From positions 1 to 36,489 of the forward strand of contig PKUI01000066.1 of the NCBI GenBank assembly GCA_002869605.1: DNA of 36,489 nt. Reading direction: 5' to 3'. Source of the stretch: Desulfuromonas sp. GTDB taxonomy: Bacteria > Desulfobacterota > Desulfuromonadia > Desulfuromonadales > SZUA-401. Below, piece after piece: positions 1-6,487 of this stretch. Position numbers and translations under genes: made by a program. Position 1 is the first letter of the stretch. Each line of letters opens with the position of its first letter. The notes beneath the pieces are model-generated. The model was not told the origin of the DNA. It was given only the letters and a program-made list of their open reading frames with translations, and ran no database searches.

Positions 1-1
1 C

Positions 2-103
2 GTCGGTATGGGTAAGCAGGAGGAAGCGTTTATCATCCTGCTCGATATCGATAAGATCTTCAGTGGCGAAGAGTTGAGCCTGGTGCAGGCCGCCGGAGAG
101 TAA
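2..103 (+). CDS. cheW: CheW-like chemotaxis coupling protein, C-terminal fragment
   Basis: Only the last 33 codons are inside the window; the 5' part lies to the left. The visible tail reads GMGKQEEAFIILLDIDKIFS and then a short acidic end before the TAA stop. The pattern of a hydrophobic strand, then LLDIDKIF, then a final acidic helix matches the C-terminus of CheW, the adaptor that links chemoreceptors to the kinase CheA. A hairpin terminator follows 42 bases after the stop, so this gene ends its own transcription unit and is not co-transcribed with the chemoreceptor gene downstream. The assignment rests on a short tail, so a CheW domain at the end of a larger protein is also possible. Confidence 0.72.
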   Translation, partial: VGMGKQEEAFIILLDIDKIFSGEELSLVQAAGE

Positions 104-144
104 GGCCTTACGAGATCCACCCACATGTATATTCCTCCTAATTG

Positions 145-176
145 GGGGAGACCGTTCGCGGTCTCCCCATTTTTTT
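145..176 (+). terminator. Rho-independent terminator after cheW fragment
   Basis: A perfect 10-bp stem (GGGGAGACCG / CGGTCTCCCC) closes a TTCG tetraloop at 155-158 and is followed by A and seven Ts. Confidence 0.93.
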
Positions 177-422
177 GCCGTTATTCTGTTGGGGGTAGCG
201 ACTGTGGTTTGTTGTAAAAGTCAGTGCGCTGGTTGTCATCAGGGGCGGGATGTGAGGTCTTTGGGATGTCAAAAGGCGGTCAAGTGGTGGTCAAAATGAC
301 CCTTAAGCGCGTCAAATTGCCAGCAATAGGGTTGGCGGACACGGTGAAGTCTGTTCAGGGTGAAAGTATAAGTATCTTGTAATTCAAGAGTTTTAAGATA
401 AACTCAGGAAAACCCTGAGGGA

Positions 423-437
423 TGGCGCGTAAGATGC
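423..437 (+). promoter_or_regulatory. Candidate sigma-54 (-24/-12) promoter for the chemoreceptor gene
   Basis: TGGCGCGTAAGATGC has the diagnostic GG-N10-GC spacing and differs from TGGCACG-N4-TTGC at two positions. The predicted start of transcription is near 449, about 100 bases before the gene. Two small perfect hairpins flank it (403-419, loop AAAAC; 443-459, loop TAAAG), the second lying at the predicted start site. The rest of 177-422 holds nothing else I can name. Confidence 0.45.
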
Positions 438-551
438 AGTAGAATACGTAAAGCGTATTGCACACAAGAATAGTTACAATAATTCAAGTATTCGGATTGC
501 ATTACGTTTCTCGGTGAGATCATGGGCTCGGCGTTAGGGATGGAGGTAGGG

Positions 552-2681
552 ATGATCTGGAGAAATCTCAGGATGGCCGGCAAGTTTGCAGTCGGATTCG
601 GCGCAATTCTCGTTTTGCTGGTCATGGTCGCGGTCTGGTCGGGAACCGGGATCAACGGAATCGTCGGTGACGCCTCGGAGGTTATCGCCGGGAATGCGCT
701 GCGTGGCGAAATGGTTCAGCGCGAAGTGGATCACCTGCGCTGGGCCAAGGAGCTCAACGGGCTGCTTACCGATGACCGCGTTCACGATCTGACGGTACAG
801 ACCGACCCCCACAAGTGTGGTTTCGGCAAGTGGTATTACGGGGAGGGACGGGGCGCGGCCGAGGCTCTGGTCCCCGAGTTGAAGCCTCTTTTAGACAAGA
901 TCGAAGGTCCTCACAAGGCGCTGCACGGATCAGCGCTTGCTATCGATGAGGTGTACCAGGCTGCAGATCTTTCCCTGCCAGGGTTCCTGGCGGCCAAGGA
1001 AGCGGATCATCTGGCCTGGGCCAATACGGTGCTGAACTATTTTGTCGATAACCAGGCCGAGCTGAATGTACAGCTCGACGATCACAAGTGCAGCCTGGGA
1101 CAGTTCCTCTATTCTGAGCGCGCCAAGGATACCGCCGCGAGCGATCCGATGCTGGCGCGCCTGCTTGACGAAATAAAGGAACCGCACCGTCGCCTGCACG
1201 CCTCGGCGCAGAAGATCAAGGCGCTAGATGGAGGTCGTCAAGCGGCCTATGCCGTCTATCGTAACGAAACAGAGCCGGCGCTCAACGCAACCCGGGAAGT
1301 GCTGCAGCAGATGCTGGAGCGTTCCTACGGCATGGTGGCCAACGTCGAAGAGGCCAAGCAGATCTACGCCAGCGAGACGGTACCAAGCCTCGAGTTGGTG
1401 CAAGCGCTGCTGGGCGAGATCGTCGATACGGTCAACGCGAATATCATGACCGACCAGGCGATGCTGGATGAAAGCAAGACCACCCTCTCGGGGGTGGTGG
1501 TGCTCAGCCTGGTGGCGATTGCCCTCGGGATTTTCCTGGCGGCGATTATTGCCCGGGGGATCGTGCGGCCGTTGAGTCATGCCGTATCGGTCGCGGAAGC
1601 CCTCGCGCTTGGCGATGTTTCCGTCGAGGTGCCTGTACAGGGGAAAGACGAGGTCGGGCAACTGCTGCAGGCGATGGATAAAATGATCGTCTCGACGCGT
1701 GAGGTGGCCGGAGTGGCCAAGGAGATCTCCGAGGGGAACCTCGACGTACAGGTGACGGAACGTTCGGCCAGGGACGAGATGCTCATTGCCATGAAAAACA
1801 TGGTTGTCAACCTGCGCGACGTGGTCGGCACCGTGCAGTCGGCCGCGGAGCAGGTCTCGGCCGGCAGCGAGGCGATGAGCGCCAGTTCCGAGGAGCTCTC
1901 GCAGGGGGCCACGGAACAGGCGGCGAGTGCCGAGGAAGCCTCGAGCTCCATCGAGCAGATGACCGCGAACATCCGCCAGAACGCCGACAACGCCAGGGAG
2001 ACCGAGAAGATGGCGAACAAGGCGGCTGAAGATGCCGAGTTCGGAGGGGCTGCGGTCAAGGATACCGTGAGCGTGATGACCCAGATCGCCGACAAGATCA
2101 TGATCATCGAGGAAATCGCCCGGCAGACCAACCTGTTGGCGCTGAATGCCGCCATCGAGGCAGCGCGTGCCGGCGAACAGGGTAAGGGCTTCGCGGTGGT
2201 CGCCGCCGAGGTGCGCAAGCTCGCCGAACGGAGCCAGCTCGCGGCTGCCGAGATCGGCGAAATTTCCGCCAACAGCGTCAAGGTCGCAGAGGTCGCAGGT
2301 ACGCTGCTCGATGCGATGGTCCCGAGTATTCAGAAGACCGCCGAGCTGGTGCAGGAGATCACCGCGGCGAGCCTCGAGCAGGACGCCGGCGCGGAGCAGA
2401 TTGCACGGGCGATTCAGCAGCTCGATTCGGTGATTCAGGCCAATGCCTCCTCGAGCGAGGAGATGGCGTCGACCAGCGAAGAGCTTTCGAGCCAGGCCGA
2501 GCAGATGCAGACGGCGATCAGCTTCTTCCGTCTCGGCGCTCGTACTGCGCAACTGGTGTCGCCGGCGAAGCCGGTAGCTTCTTTGGCTGCCGGGGTGTCT
2601 GCCAAGGGCACGCAGAAAAGTCTGTCCGAGCAGGCAGGGGCGTCAAGCGACCAGCGCGGCGGCGATTTCGAACGTTTCTAG
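552..2681 (+). CDS. Methyl-accepting chemotaxis protein with tandem periplasmic CZB-like modules
   Basis: Inner-membrane chemoreceptor that signals to CheA/CheW. I prefer the ATG at 552 because GGAGGT sits at 542-547; in-frame ATGs at 522 and 540 are alternatives. From 552 the protein has 709 residues. A first membrane segment (about 12-32) and a second (about 313-336) bracket a large periplasmic domain. That domain contains two copies of one pattern: DHLRWA (H61, W64), HKCGFG (H87, C89), PHKALH (H121, H125), and again DHLAWA (H153, W156), HKCSLG (H178, C180), PHRRLH (H212, H216). These resemble chemoreceptor zinc-binding (CZB) motifs. HAMP follows at about 337-390, with a second HAMP-like stretch after it. 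The cytoplasmic hairpin tip lies around 522-555 ([20 protein letters not shown]). The protein ends in DFERF, fitting the x-[FHWY]-x-x-[FHWY] CheR/CheB docking pentapeptide. A terminator follows. Confidence 0.95.
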   Translation: MIWRNLRMAGKFAVGFGAILVLLVMVAVWSGTGINGIVGDASEVIAGNALRGEMVQREVDHLRWAKELNGLLTDDRVHDLTVQTDPHKCGFGKWYYGEGRGAAEALVPELKPLLDKIEGPHKALHGSALAIDEVYQAADLSLPGFLAAKEADHLAWANTVLNYFVDNQAELNVQLDDHKCSLGQFLYSERAKDTAASDPMLARLLDEIKEPHRRLHASAQKIKALDGGRQAAYAVYRNETEPALNATREVLQQMLERSYGMVANVEEAKQIYASETVPSLELVQALLGEIVDTVNANIMTDQAMLDESKTTLSGVVVLSLVAIALGIFLAAIIARGIVRPLSHAVSVAEALALGDVSVEVPVQGKDEVGQLLQAMDKMIVSTREVAGVAKEISEGNLDVQVTERSARDEMLIAMKNMVVNLRDVVGTVQSAAEQVSAGSEAMSASSEELSQGATEQAASAEEASSSIEQMTANIRQNADNARETEKMANKAAEDAEFGGAAVKDTVSVMTQIADKIMIIEEIARQTNLLALNAAIEAARAGEQGKGFAVVAAEVRKLAERSQLAAAEIGEISANSVKVAEVAGTLLDAMVPSIQKTAELVQEITAASLEQDAGAEQIARAIQQLDSVIQANASSSEEMASTSEELSSQAEQMQTAISFFRLGARTAQLVSPAKPVASLAAGVSAKGTQKSLSEQAGASSDQRGGDFERF

Positions 2682-2772
2682 TTTTTACCAGGTTGACGGT
2701 AGCCCGTTGCGGGTTGCCGCAACAGTGCTGCGTGGGAAGATCAACACCCCCCTGTGCAGCCACCCTCCCATC

Positions 2773-2802
2773 GGGAGGCCTTTACGGCCTCCCATTTTTT
2801 TT
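2773..2802 (+). terminator. Rho-independent terminator after the chemoreceptor gene
   Basis: Perfect 8-bp stem GGGAGGCC / GGCCTCCC with loop TTTAC, followed by A and eight Ts. Confidence 0.92.
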
Positions 2803-2860
2803 CGGACACCTAGTTACGAAGTTACGCAACAGACGTCCTCCTTAAGGGTCGTATAAATGC

Positions 2861-2949
2861 GTACCCTCCCCTGGGGGGAGGGGATTGAGGGGAGGGGGGG
2901 CGACATCTTCACCCTCACCCCAGCCATCTCCCATCAAGGGAGAGGGTAC
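2861..2949. repeat. Intergenic G/C-tract palindromic repeat bounded by GTACCCTC/GAGGGTAC
   Basis: An 89-base block lies between the chemoreceptor terminator and the convergent response regulator. It starts with GTACCCTC and ends with its exact reverse complement GAGGGTAC. Inside are G-tracts (GGGGGGAGGGG, GGGGAGGGGGGG) and a second arm, CTCCCATCAAGGGAG. Similar CCCTCACCCCAGCC/AAGGGAGAGGG blocks are, from memory, common intergenic repeats in many proteobacteria. Only one copy is seen in this window. Confidence 0.5.
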
Positions 2950-3018
2950 TTTTGGGGCCCACCTTCATTGCGGTTACAGACCCGACAAAGAACGCCACGA
3001 TAGATCGTGGTCTATAGG

Positions 3019-3047
3019 CTTTCTTTGCGTCTTGGTGCCTTTGCGTG
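3019..3047. repeat. CTTTGCG-type short intergenic motif
   Basis: The stretch contains CTTTGCGTCTTGGTGCCTTT then GCGTGAG, with three near-repeats of (C)TTTGCG/TTGGTGCC. Close variants recur, as I recall, in intergenic DNA of many environmental proteobacteria without known function. The rest of 2803-3128 holds no gene I can support. Confidence 0.35.
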
Positions 3048-3128
3048 AGAATGCTTTTTGATTTTTTTGTTAGGGGATTTGTTGAGGTTAGAAATAGCTG
3101 TCTCGAGGCAAAAGCACCGCGCGAAGCA

Positions 3129-3569
3129 TCAGGTGATGCTGACGTCTCCGGGTTCATCGCAAGCGGTGCAACCCTGGGTGTTGATGCGCTTCTTGACCTC
3201 TTCCAGCCAGCGTTCGACAAAGGCGAAGCGGAGCGGCTTCTGGACCACCAGGCAACCAAGCTGCTCGGCCCTGTGCCGGTCGATGGCGTTGGCGTTGCCG
3301 CTCATGATCAGCTTGTTGGCGGTAATTCCCTTGCAGCCGCGTTGCGTCATGGCCTCGACGAACTCGAGGCCGGTCATCTGGGGCAGGTGATAGTCGGTGA
3401 TCAGGGCGTGGCCGCATGGCTGTTGCTGACTGCAGCGATCGCCCTGGTAGATTTCGCAACTGCTCGGTTCGGCAGCCGTGATGACCTCATGGCCGAGGTC
3501 CTCAAGATACCATGCGAGGGAATCTCGAATCGATTCCTCGTCGTCGATAATGACAATTTTAAGTTTCAT
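3129..3569 (-). CDS. Cysteine-rich single-domain response regulator
   Basis: A stand-alone receiver domain of 146 residues with no output domain, so it probably acts by protein contact or in a phosphorelay. Phosphorylation-site residues are present: acidic pair D9/D10, phospho-acceptor D59 in LITDYHLP, S90 in IMSGN, and K111 in QKP. Unusually for a receiver, it carries seven cysteines: C38, C46 and C52 in an insertion just before the D59 strand, C79, C106, and a C-terminal CTAC (C134, C137). Such clustering suggests metal binding or redox sensing, but that is inference. It lies 59 bases downstream of a second response regulator on the same strand, and the two probably form one transcription unit starting at the sigma-54-like site at 4051-4065. 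The partner kinase is unknown. Confidence 0.9.
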   Translation of the reverse strand: MKLKIVIIDDEESIRDSLAWYLEDLGHEVITAAEPSSCEIYQGDRCSQQQPCGHALITDYHLPQMTGLEFVEAMTQRGCKGITANKLIMSGNANAIDRHRAEQLGCLVVQKPLRFAFVERWLEEVKKRINTQGCTACDEPGDVSIT

Positions 3570-3628
3570 CTTTGTGCCCCAAACGGTTTGTGCAGCGGGT
3601 GATCGTTCCGGCCCAGTGTTGCGGTGGA

Positions 3629-4012
3629 TTAATTGAACAGCGGCTGAGCGTCATTCAGTGCGTCGTTGACCGAGTTCTGGATCTGCTTGATGCGGAAGGG
3701 TTTCCTGATCCACTGCTGGATACCGAGGCTCTTGTAGGCTTTGCGTTCGGGGGGCGTACTGGCGCAACTGAGTACCATGACCGGTATCTGTGGGTATTTT
3801 TCCTGGACGTGGCGTGTCAATTCCTCTCCGCCCATTTCCGGCATGGTCCAATCGGTCAGTAGCAGGTCGATCGGTTGTTGTGCGAACTGTTTCAGTGCAT
3901 CCACCCCATCCCGGGCGGTAATCACGCGATAGCCGCAGATTTCCAGCGAAATGGTGAGCAGCTGACGGATATGATCCTGGTCATCGACGACCAGGATGGT
4001 CGGCTTTCCCAT
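3629..4012 (-). CDS. CheY-like single-domain response regulator
   Basis: A 127-residue receiver domain with no output domain. Key residues are D10/D11, phospho-acceptor D54 (LLTDWTMPEMGG), S82 (VLSCAS) and K104 (RKPF), so phosphorylation should work. The frame extends 14 codons further upstream, but I place the start at 4012 because AGGAGG lies five bases before that ATG. The start is also about 28 bases downstream of the transcription start predicted from a very good sigma-54-like promoter. It is the first gene of a likely two-gene unit with the cysteine-rich regulator. CheY-like proteins of this kind commonly act on the flagellar motor or in chemotaxis phosphate flow; a motor role is not shown here. 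Confidence 0.92.
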   Translation of the reverse strand: MGKPTILVVDDQDHIRQLLTISLEICGYRVITARDGVDALKQFAQQPIDLLLTDWTMPEMGGEELTRHVQEKYPQIPVMVLSCASTPPERKAYKSLGIQQWIRKPFRIKQIQNSVNDALNDAQPLFN

Positions 4013-4050
4013 GAGGTCCTCCTGGAGGTAGGGTTTGTTATCTCTATATC

Positions 4051-4065
4051 GCAAGGCGTATGCCA
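4051..4065 (-). promoter_or_regulatory. Strong candidate sigma-54 promoter for the response-regulator pair
   Basis: On the minus strand the sequence reads TGGCATACGCCTTGC, with exact TGGCA and TTGC elements and GG-N10-GC spacing. The predicted transcription start is near 4040, just upstream of the start codon at 4012. Confidence 0.65.
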
Positions 4066-4205
4066 GATTTTGCGCCGACTTTATTTTCGCGTAAGTGTAT
4101 GTATTAACTTGATTTGTTGGGGGGGTGGACAGGCGGCATTGGTGGCAAAGAACCGTTCCGGGGGGTGTGACAAGTCACGGCGTTGACACAACGGAAGGTA
4201 GGGGG

Positions 4206-4221
4206 TGGCACAGTGAGTGCC
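4206..4221 (+). promoter_or_regulatory. Palindromic TGGCAC-N5-GTGCCA site; possible sigma-54 promoter
   Basis: TGGCACAGTGAGTGCC has GG-N10-GC spacing. Extended by one base it is a perfect palindrome (TGGCAC / GTGCCA around AGTGA), so the same spacing exists on the minus strand. It lies about 125 bases before the STAS-like gene. It could be a sigma-54 promoter in either direction or an operator for a dimeric regulator. Confidence 0.4.
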
Positions 4222-4346
4222 ATCTCTACGGTTCTGGTGCCACTTAAAACCTCTCCATGTTGTCCAATGGGGGTTGCCCGATATGAGCAAACAGTTTAGA
4301 ACTATTGGTAAATATGCTGATGCAGTGACTGGTGTCGGAGGGCCAC

Positions 4347-4712
4347 GTGAGCGAGCGGACCATTACATATCTGGAGGATGAAGGGATTGTCTGGGTCAGG
4401 ACGAGCGGAACCTACGTGCTGGCCGCAGAGATTGAAACCCTGAAAAAAGCCCTGGAGATGGCCCGGGGGAAAAATTGTAAAAAACTACTCTTCGATCATC
4501 GCAAGGCCAGGGTGGTTGCGCCGACCATGGAATCGTTTGATCGTCCCTCGGTTTACAGGGGGCTCGGTTTCGATTCCTCGTTCAGAGTCGCCAGCCTGTT
4601 AACGGATATCTGTGAAGATTTGAGGTTCTACGAAACGGTCTGCGTGAACCGGGGGTGGAACATGAAGGTTTTTGATGATTTCGACTCGGCCATGGGGTGG
4701 TTGGAAGGCTAG
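4347..4712 (+). CDS. Small STAS/SpoIIAA-like protein
   Basis: A 121-residue soluble protein. An upstream in-frame GTG at 4332 exists, but the GTG at 4347 is preceded by GGAGG with five-base spacing and is the better start. The alternation of beta strands and helices (IVWVRTSGTY, LKKALEMARGKNCKKLLFDH, a central VASLLTDI strand, then VFDDFDSAMGWLEG) resembles STAS/SpoIIAA-like domains. The C-terminal 'FDSAMGWL' ending is typical of short bacterial proteins of that type. No serine phosphorylation motif is obvious. Its position beside chemotaxis and two-component genes, behind a possible sigma-54 site, suggests a signalling or anti-anti-sigma-like role, but I cannot name a partner. Confidence 0.7.
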   Translation: MSERTITYLEDEGIVWVRTSGTYVLAAEIETLKKALEMARGKNCKKLLFDHRKARVVAPTMESFDRPSVYRGLGFDSSFRVASLLTDICEDLRFYETVCVNRGWNMKVFDDFDSAMGWLEG

Positions 4713-4870
4713 GCAATATATTTTCGATCTCTTCTCAGCGGCACAGTTATCGACTACGTGTATAACAACGGCCGGTCAATATGAGCGGCCGTTTACTAAA
4801 AGTGTGTGGACCTGGAAACCCCTAGCTAAACCAGGCTGGGGGTTTTGTGTTAGGGCAGGGTGGCGGGCCA

Positions 4871-5349
4871 AGATCCCAGGGGGTGCGCCCCCTGACGACG
4901 CCCTACTCTTTTGTGACGCCACAAAAGAGTAGGCAGAAAAAAGCGCCCCAATCTCCGCGCCGGCTACGCCGGTTCCCGGGTCCGGTAAGATTAAAATCGG
5001 CCGGGCAAAACTCGGACGCATATTAAATCATGCGTCCTCAAACAGGTTGCCCGGCTGTTTCGATTTTAATCCAACCTCCCCCGACGCTGCGCCAGGGAAG
5101 AGGAAAATCAAAAAAATCAGAGGCTTTAAAGTCTTTGATTGTTCCACGGCCTTTACGGGGCCCCGTGTGCAGTTACCGAGTGCCGGGATTTTAATCTTGA
5201 CGTCTGGCGAGCACGCGAGCCGGCTGGATTAAAACTTCCGGACAGCGAGGGCACCCGATCGTCGGGTGACGGAGTTCTGGGTGCCTTCTTTTGCTTACCT
5301 TTTCTTGGGCAAGTAAGAAAAGTAAGGCGCTGCCGGGCGTCCCCGGCGA
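4871..5349 (+). repeat. Dispersed palindromic element, copy A (about 480 bp)
   Basis: This fills most of the gene-free stretch 4713-5495. Its left end holds the hairpin CAGGGGG-TGCG-CCCCCTG (4877-4894), then a perfect 13-bp stem CTACTCTTTTGTG / CACAAAAGAGTAG. Its right end holds an imperfect CTTACC...GTAAG hairpin and the terminal tgccgggcg..ccccggcg motif. The centre contains GATTAAAATC motifs, including a large inverted repeat around 4987-5075 found only in this copy. The segment about 5139-5330 is strongly similar, in opposite orientation, to copies B (12404-12843) and C (31744-32181). No transposase is encoded, and short reading frames inside are probably spurious. It is best described as a MITE-like or REP-like element; the exact ends are my estimate. 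Confidence 0.75.
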
Positions 5350-5435
5350 TTTTAGGTCTATGGAATTCCCAGCCAGGTCCGCTGGTTTTTCGGCCCAGCA
5401 CGCCACCTTGCTCATTTGTTCGCCACAAGTAATCA

Positions 5436-5467
5436 GAAAAGACCGGTCATCGTGACCGGCCTTTTCT
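5436..5467 (-). terminator. Bidirectional hairpin terminator downstream of proC
   Basis: Inverted repeat GACCGGTCA / TGACCGGCC centred at about 5451 with TTTTCT following on both strands. It lies directly after the proC stop when read on the minus strand. Confidence 0.8.
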
Positions 5468-5495
5468 GGTTCAATGCTGTTATGCGGCAGGCAGG

Positions 5496-6308
5496 TTACT
5501 TTTTCCCCAGCTCCCTGGAACGGTGGGCGGCGGCACGGACCGCTTCGATCAAGGTGCTGTTCAGGTCCCGTTCCTCGAGGACCTGGACGGCGCTCAAGGT
5601 GGTGCCGCCGGGGGAGCAGACCTTGCGCCGCAGTTCGGCGGGGTCTTCGCCGCTCGCGGCGACCAGGCTGGCCGCGCCGGCCACGGTCTGTACGGCGAGC
5701 CGCCGGGCGGTTTCAACATCGAGCCCTTCGCGGACGCCCCCTTCGGTCATCGCCTCGATGACCATGTAGACATACGCCGGGCCGGAGCCGGATACGGCGG
5801 TAACCGCGTCCATCTCCGCTTCGCGAACCCGGCAGGTGATGCCGACCGAGGTGAACAGCCCCTCGGCATGGACGATATCCTTCTCGTCAGCATAGACGCC
5901 GGTACACAGGGCCGTCGCTCCCTGGCCGATCAGTGCCGGGGTGTTCGGCATCACCCTGACCACGCGTGCCGCGCCGCCGAGCAGTTCCTGCAGGGTGGCG
6001 GTCGGTGTGCCGGCGAGAATCGAGATCAACAGCTTGTTGTCGTTGAACGCCGGCGCAAAAGCAGCGACGACCTCGTTGACCATCTGCGGTTTGATGGCGA
6101 GGATCACCGTGCCGACGGCTTCGACGGTGGCGAGGTTATCGTCGCTGGTGGCGATGCCGTAGGTTTTTTCGAGGTAGGCGCGGCGTTCCGCAACCGGTTC
6201 GCTGACCAGGATTTCGCTTTTGTCACGGCCCTTGTTGAGCAGGCCTTTCAGAATCGCTTCGGCCATGTTGCCGCCGCCGATAAAGGCAATCATCTTGTTG
6301 CTGAACAT
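5496..6308 (-). CDS. proC: Pyrroline-5-carboxylate reductase
   Basis: Catalyses the last step of proline synthesis, NAD(P)H-dependent reduction of 1-pyrroline-5-carboxylate, in the cytoplasm. The 270-residue length is typical. The N-terminus has the dinucleotide-binding motif IAFIGGGNMAEA (about 7-18). Other family signatures follow: AIKPQ near 92, VRVMPNTPALIGQG near 115-130, and the C-terminal signature region VSGSGPAYVYMVIEAM (about 170-186) and CSPGGTT near 240. The start is supported by a GGGGGGAA ribosome-binding sequence about eight bases upstream. It appears to be a single-gene unit, with its own sigma-70-like promoter (6341-6369) and a terminator after the stop. Confidence 0.97.
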   Translation of the reverse strand: MFSNKMIAFIGGGNMAEAILKGLLNKGRDKSEILVSEPVAERRAYLEKTYGIATSDDNLATVEAVGTVILAIKPQMVNEVVAAFAPAFNDNKLLISILAGTPTATLQELLGGAARVVRVMPNTPALIGQGATALCTGVYADEKDIVHAEGLFTSVGITCRVREAEMDAVTAVSGSGPAYVYMVIEAMTEGGVREGLDVETARRLAVQTVAGAASLVAASGEDPAELRRKVCSPGGTTLSAVQVLEERDLNSTLIEAVRAAAHRSRELGKK

Positions 6309-6340
6309 TGCTTGTTCCCCCCTGTGGATTTCGTCGCCTC

Positions 6341-6369
6341 AGTTAAACGGAAAGCGGGCAGGGTGTCAA
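6341..6369 (-). promoter_or_regulatory. Sigma-70-like promoter for proC
   Basis: On the minus strand TTGACA (6364-6369) is separated by 17 bases from TTAACT (6341-6346), about 30 bases before the proC start. Confidence 0.6.
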
Positions 6370-6397
6370 GACGACACTGCAGTGATGACGCAGAAGT

Positions 6398-6427
6398 AAA
6401 AAGGCCGCCCGGATGGGCGGCCTTTTG
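6398..6427 (-). terminator. Terminator after the cytochrome operon
   Basis: Perfect 10-bp stem AAGGCCGCCC / GGGCGGCCTT with loop GGAT at 6401-6424, T-rich on both strands. It lies downstream of the 13-heme cytochrome gene and upstream of proC. Confidence 0.85.
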
Positions 6428-6487
6428 GGTTTAGCTGCGGCCCTCGCCGAAGCGAGGGCCGGACAGAGTTGAAGTTATGTCGATGAG

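Noticed and set aside
177..551. Cyclic di-GMP (GEMM) or other riboswitch before the chemoreceptor; also looked for before the cytochrome operon
   Set aside because: The conserved GEMM core was not found. Only simple hairpins are present in both leaders.
1224..2552. A 442-codon minus-strand frame inside the chemoreceptor
   Set aside because: Antisense shadow; histidine- and arginine-rich translation without domains.
5139..5432. Short peptide frame inside repeat copy A as a gene
   Set aside because: It lies within a palindromic repeat, has no ribosome-binding site and is better explained as repeat sequence; kept only as a low-interest finding.
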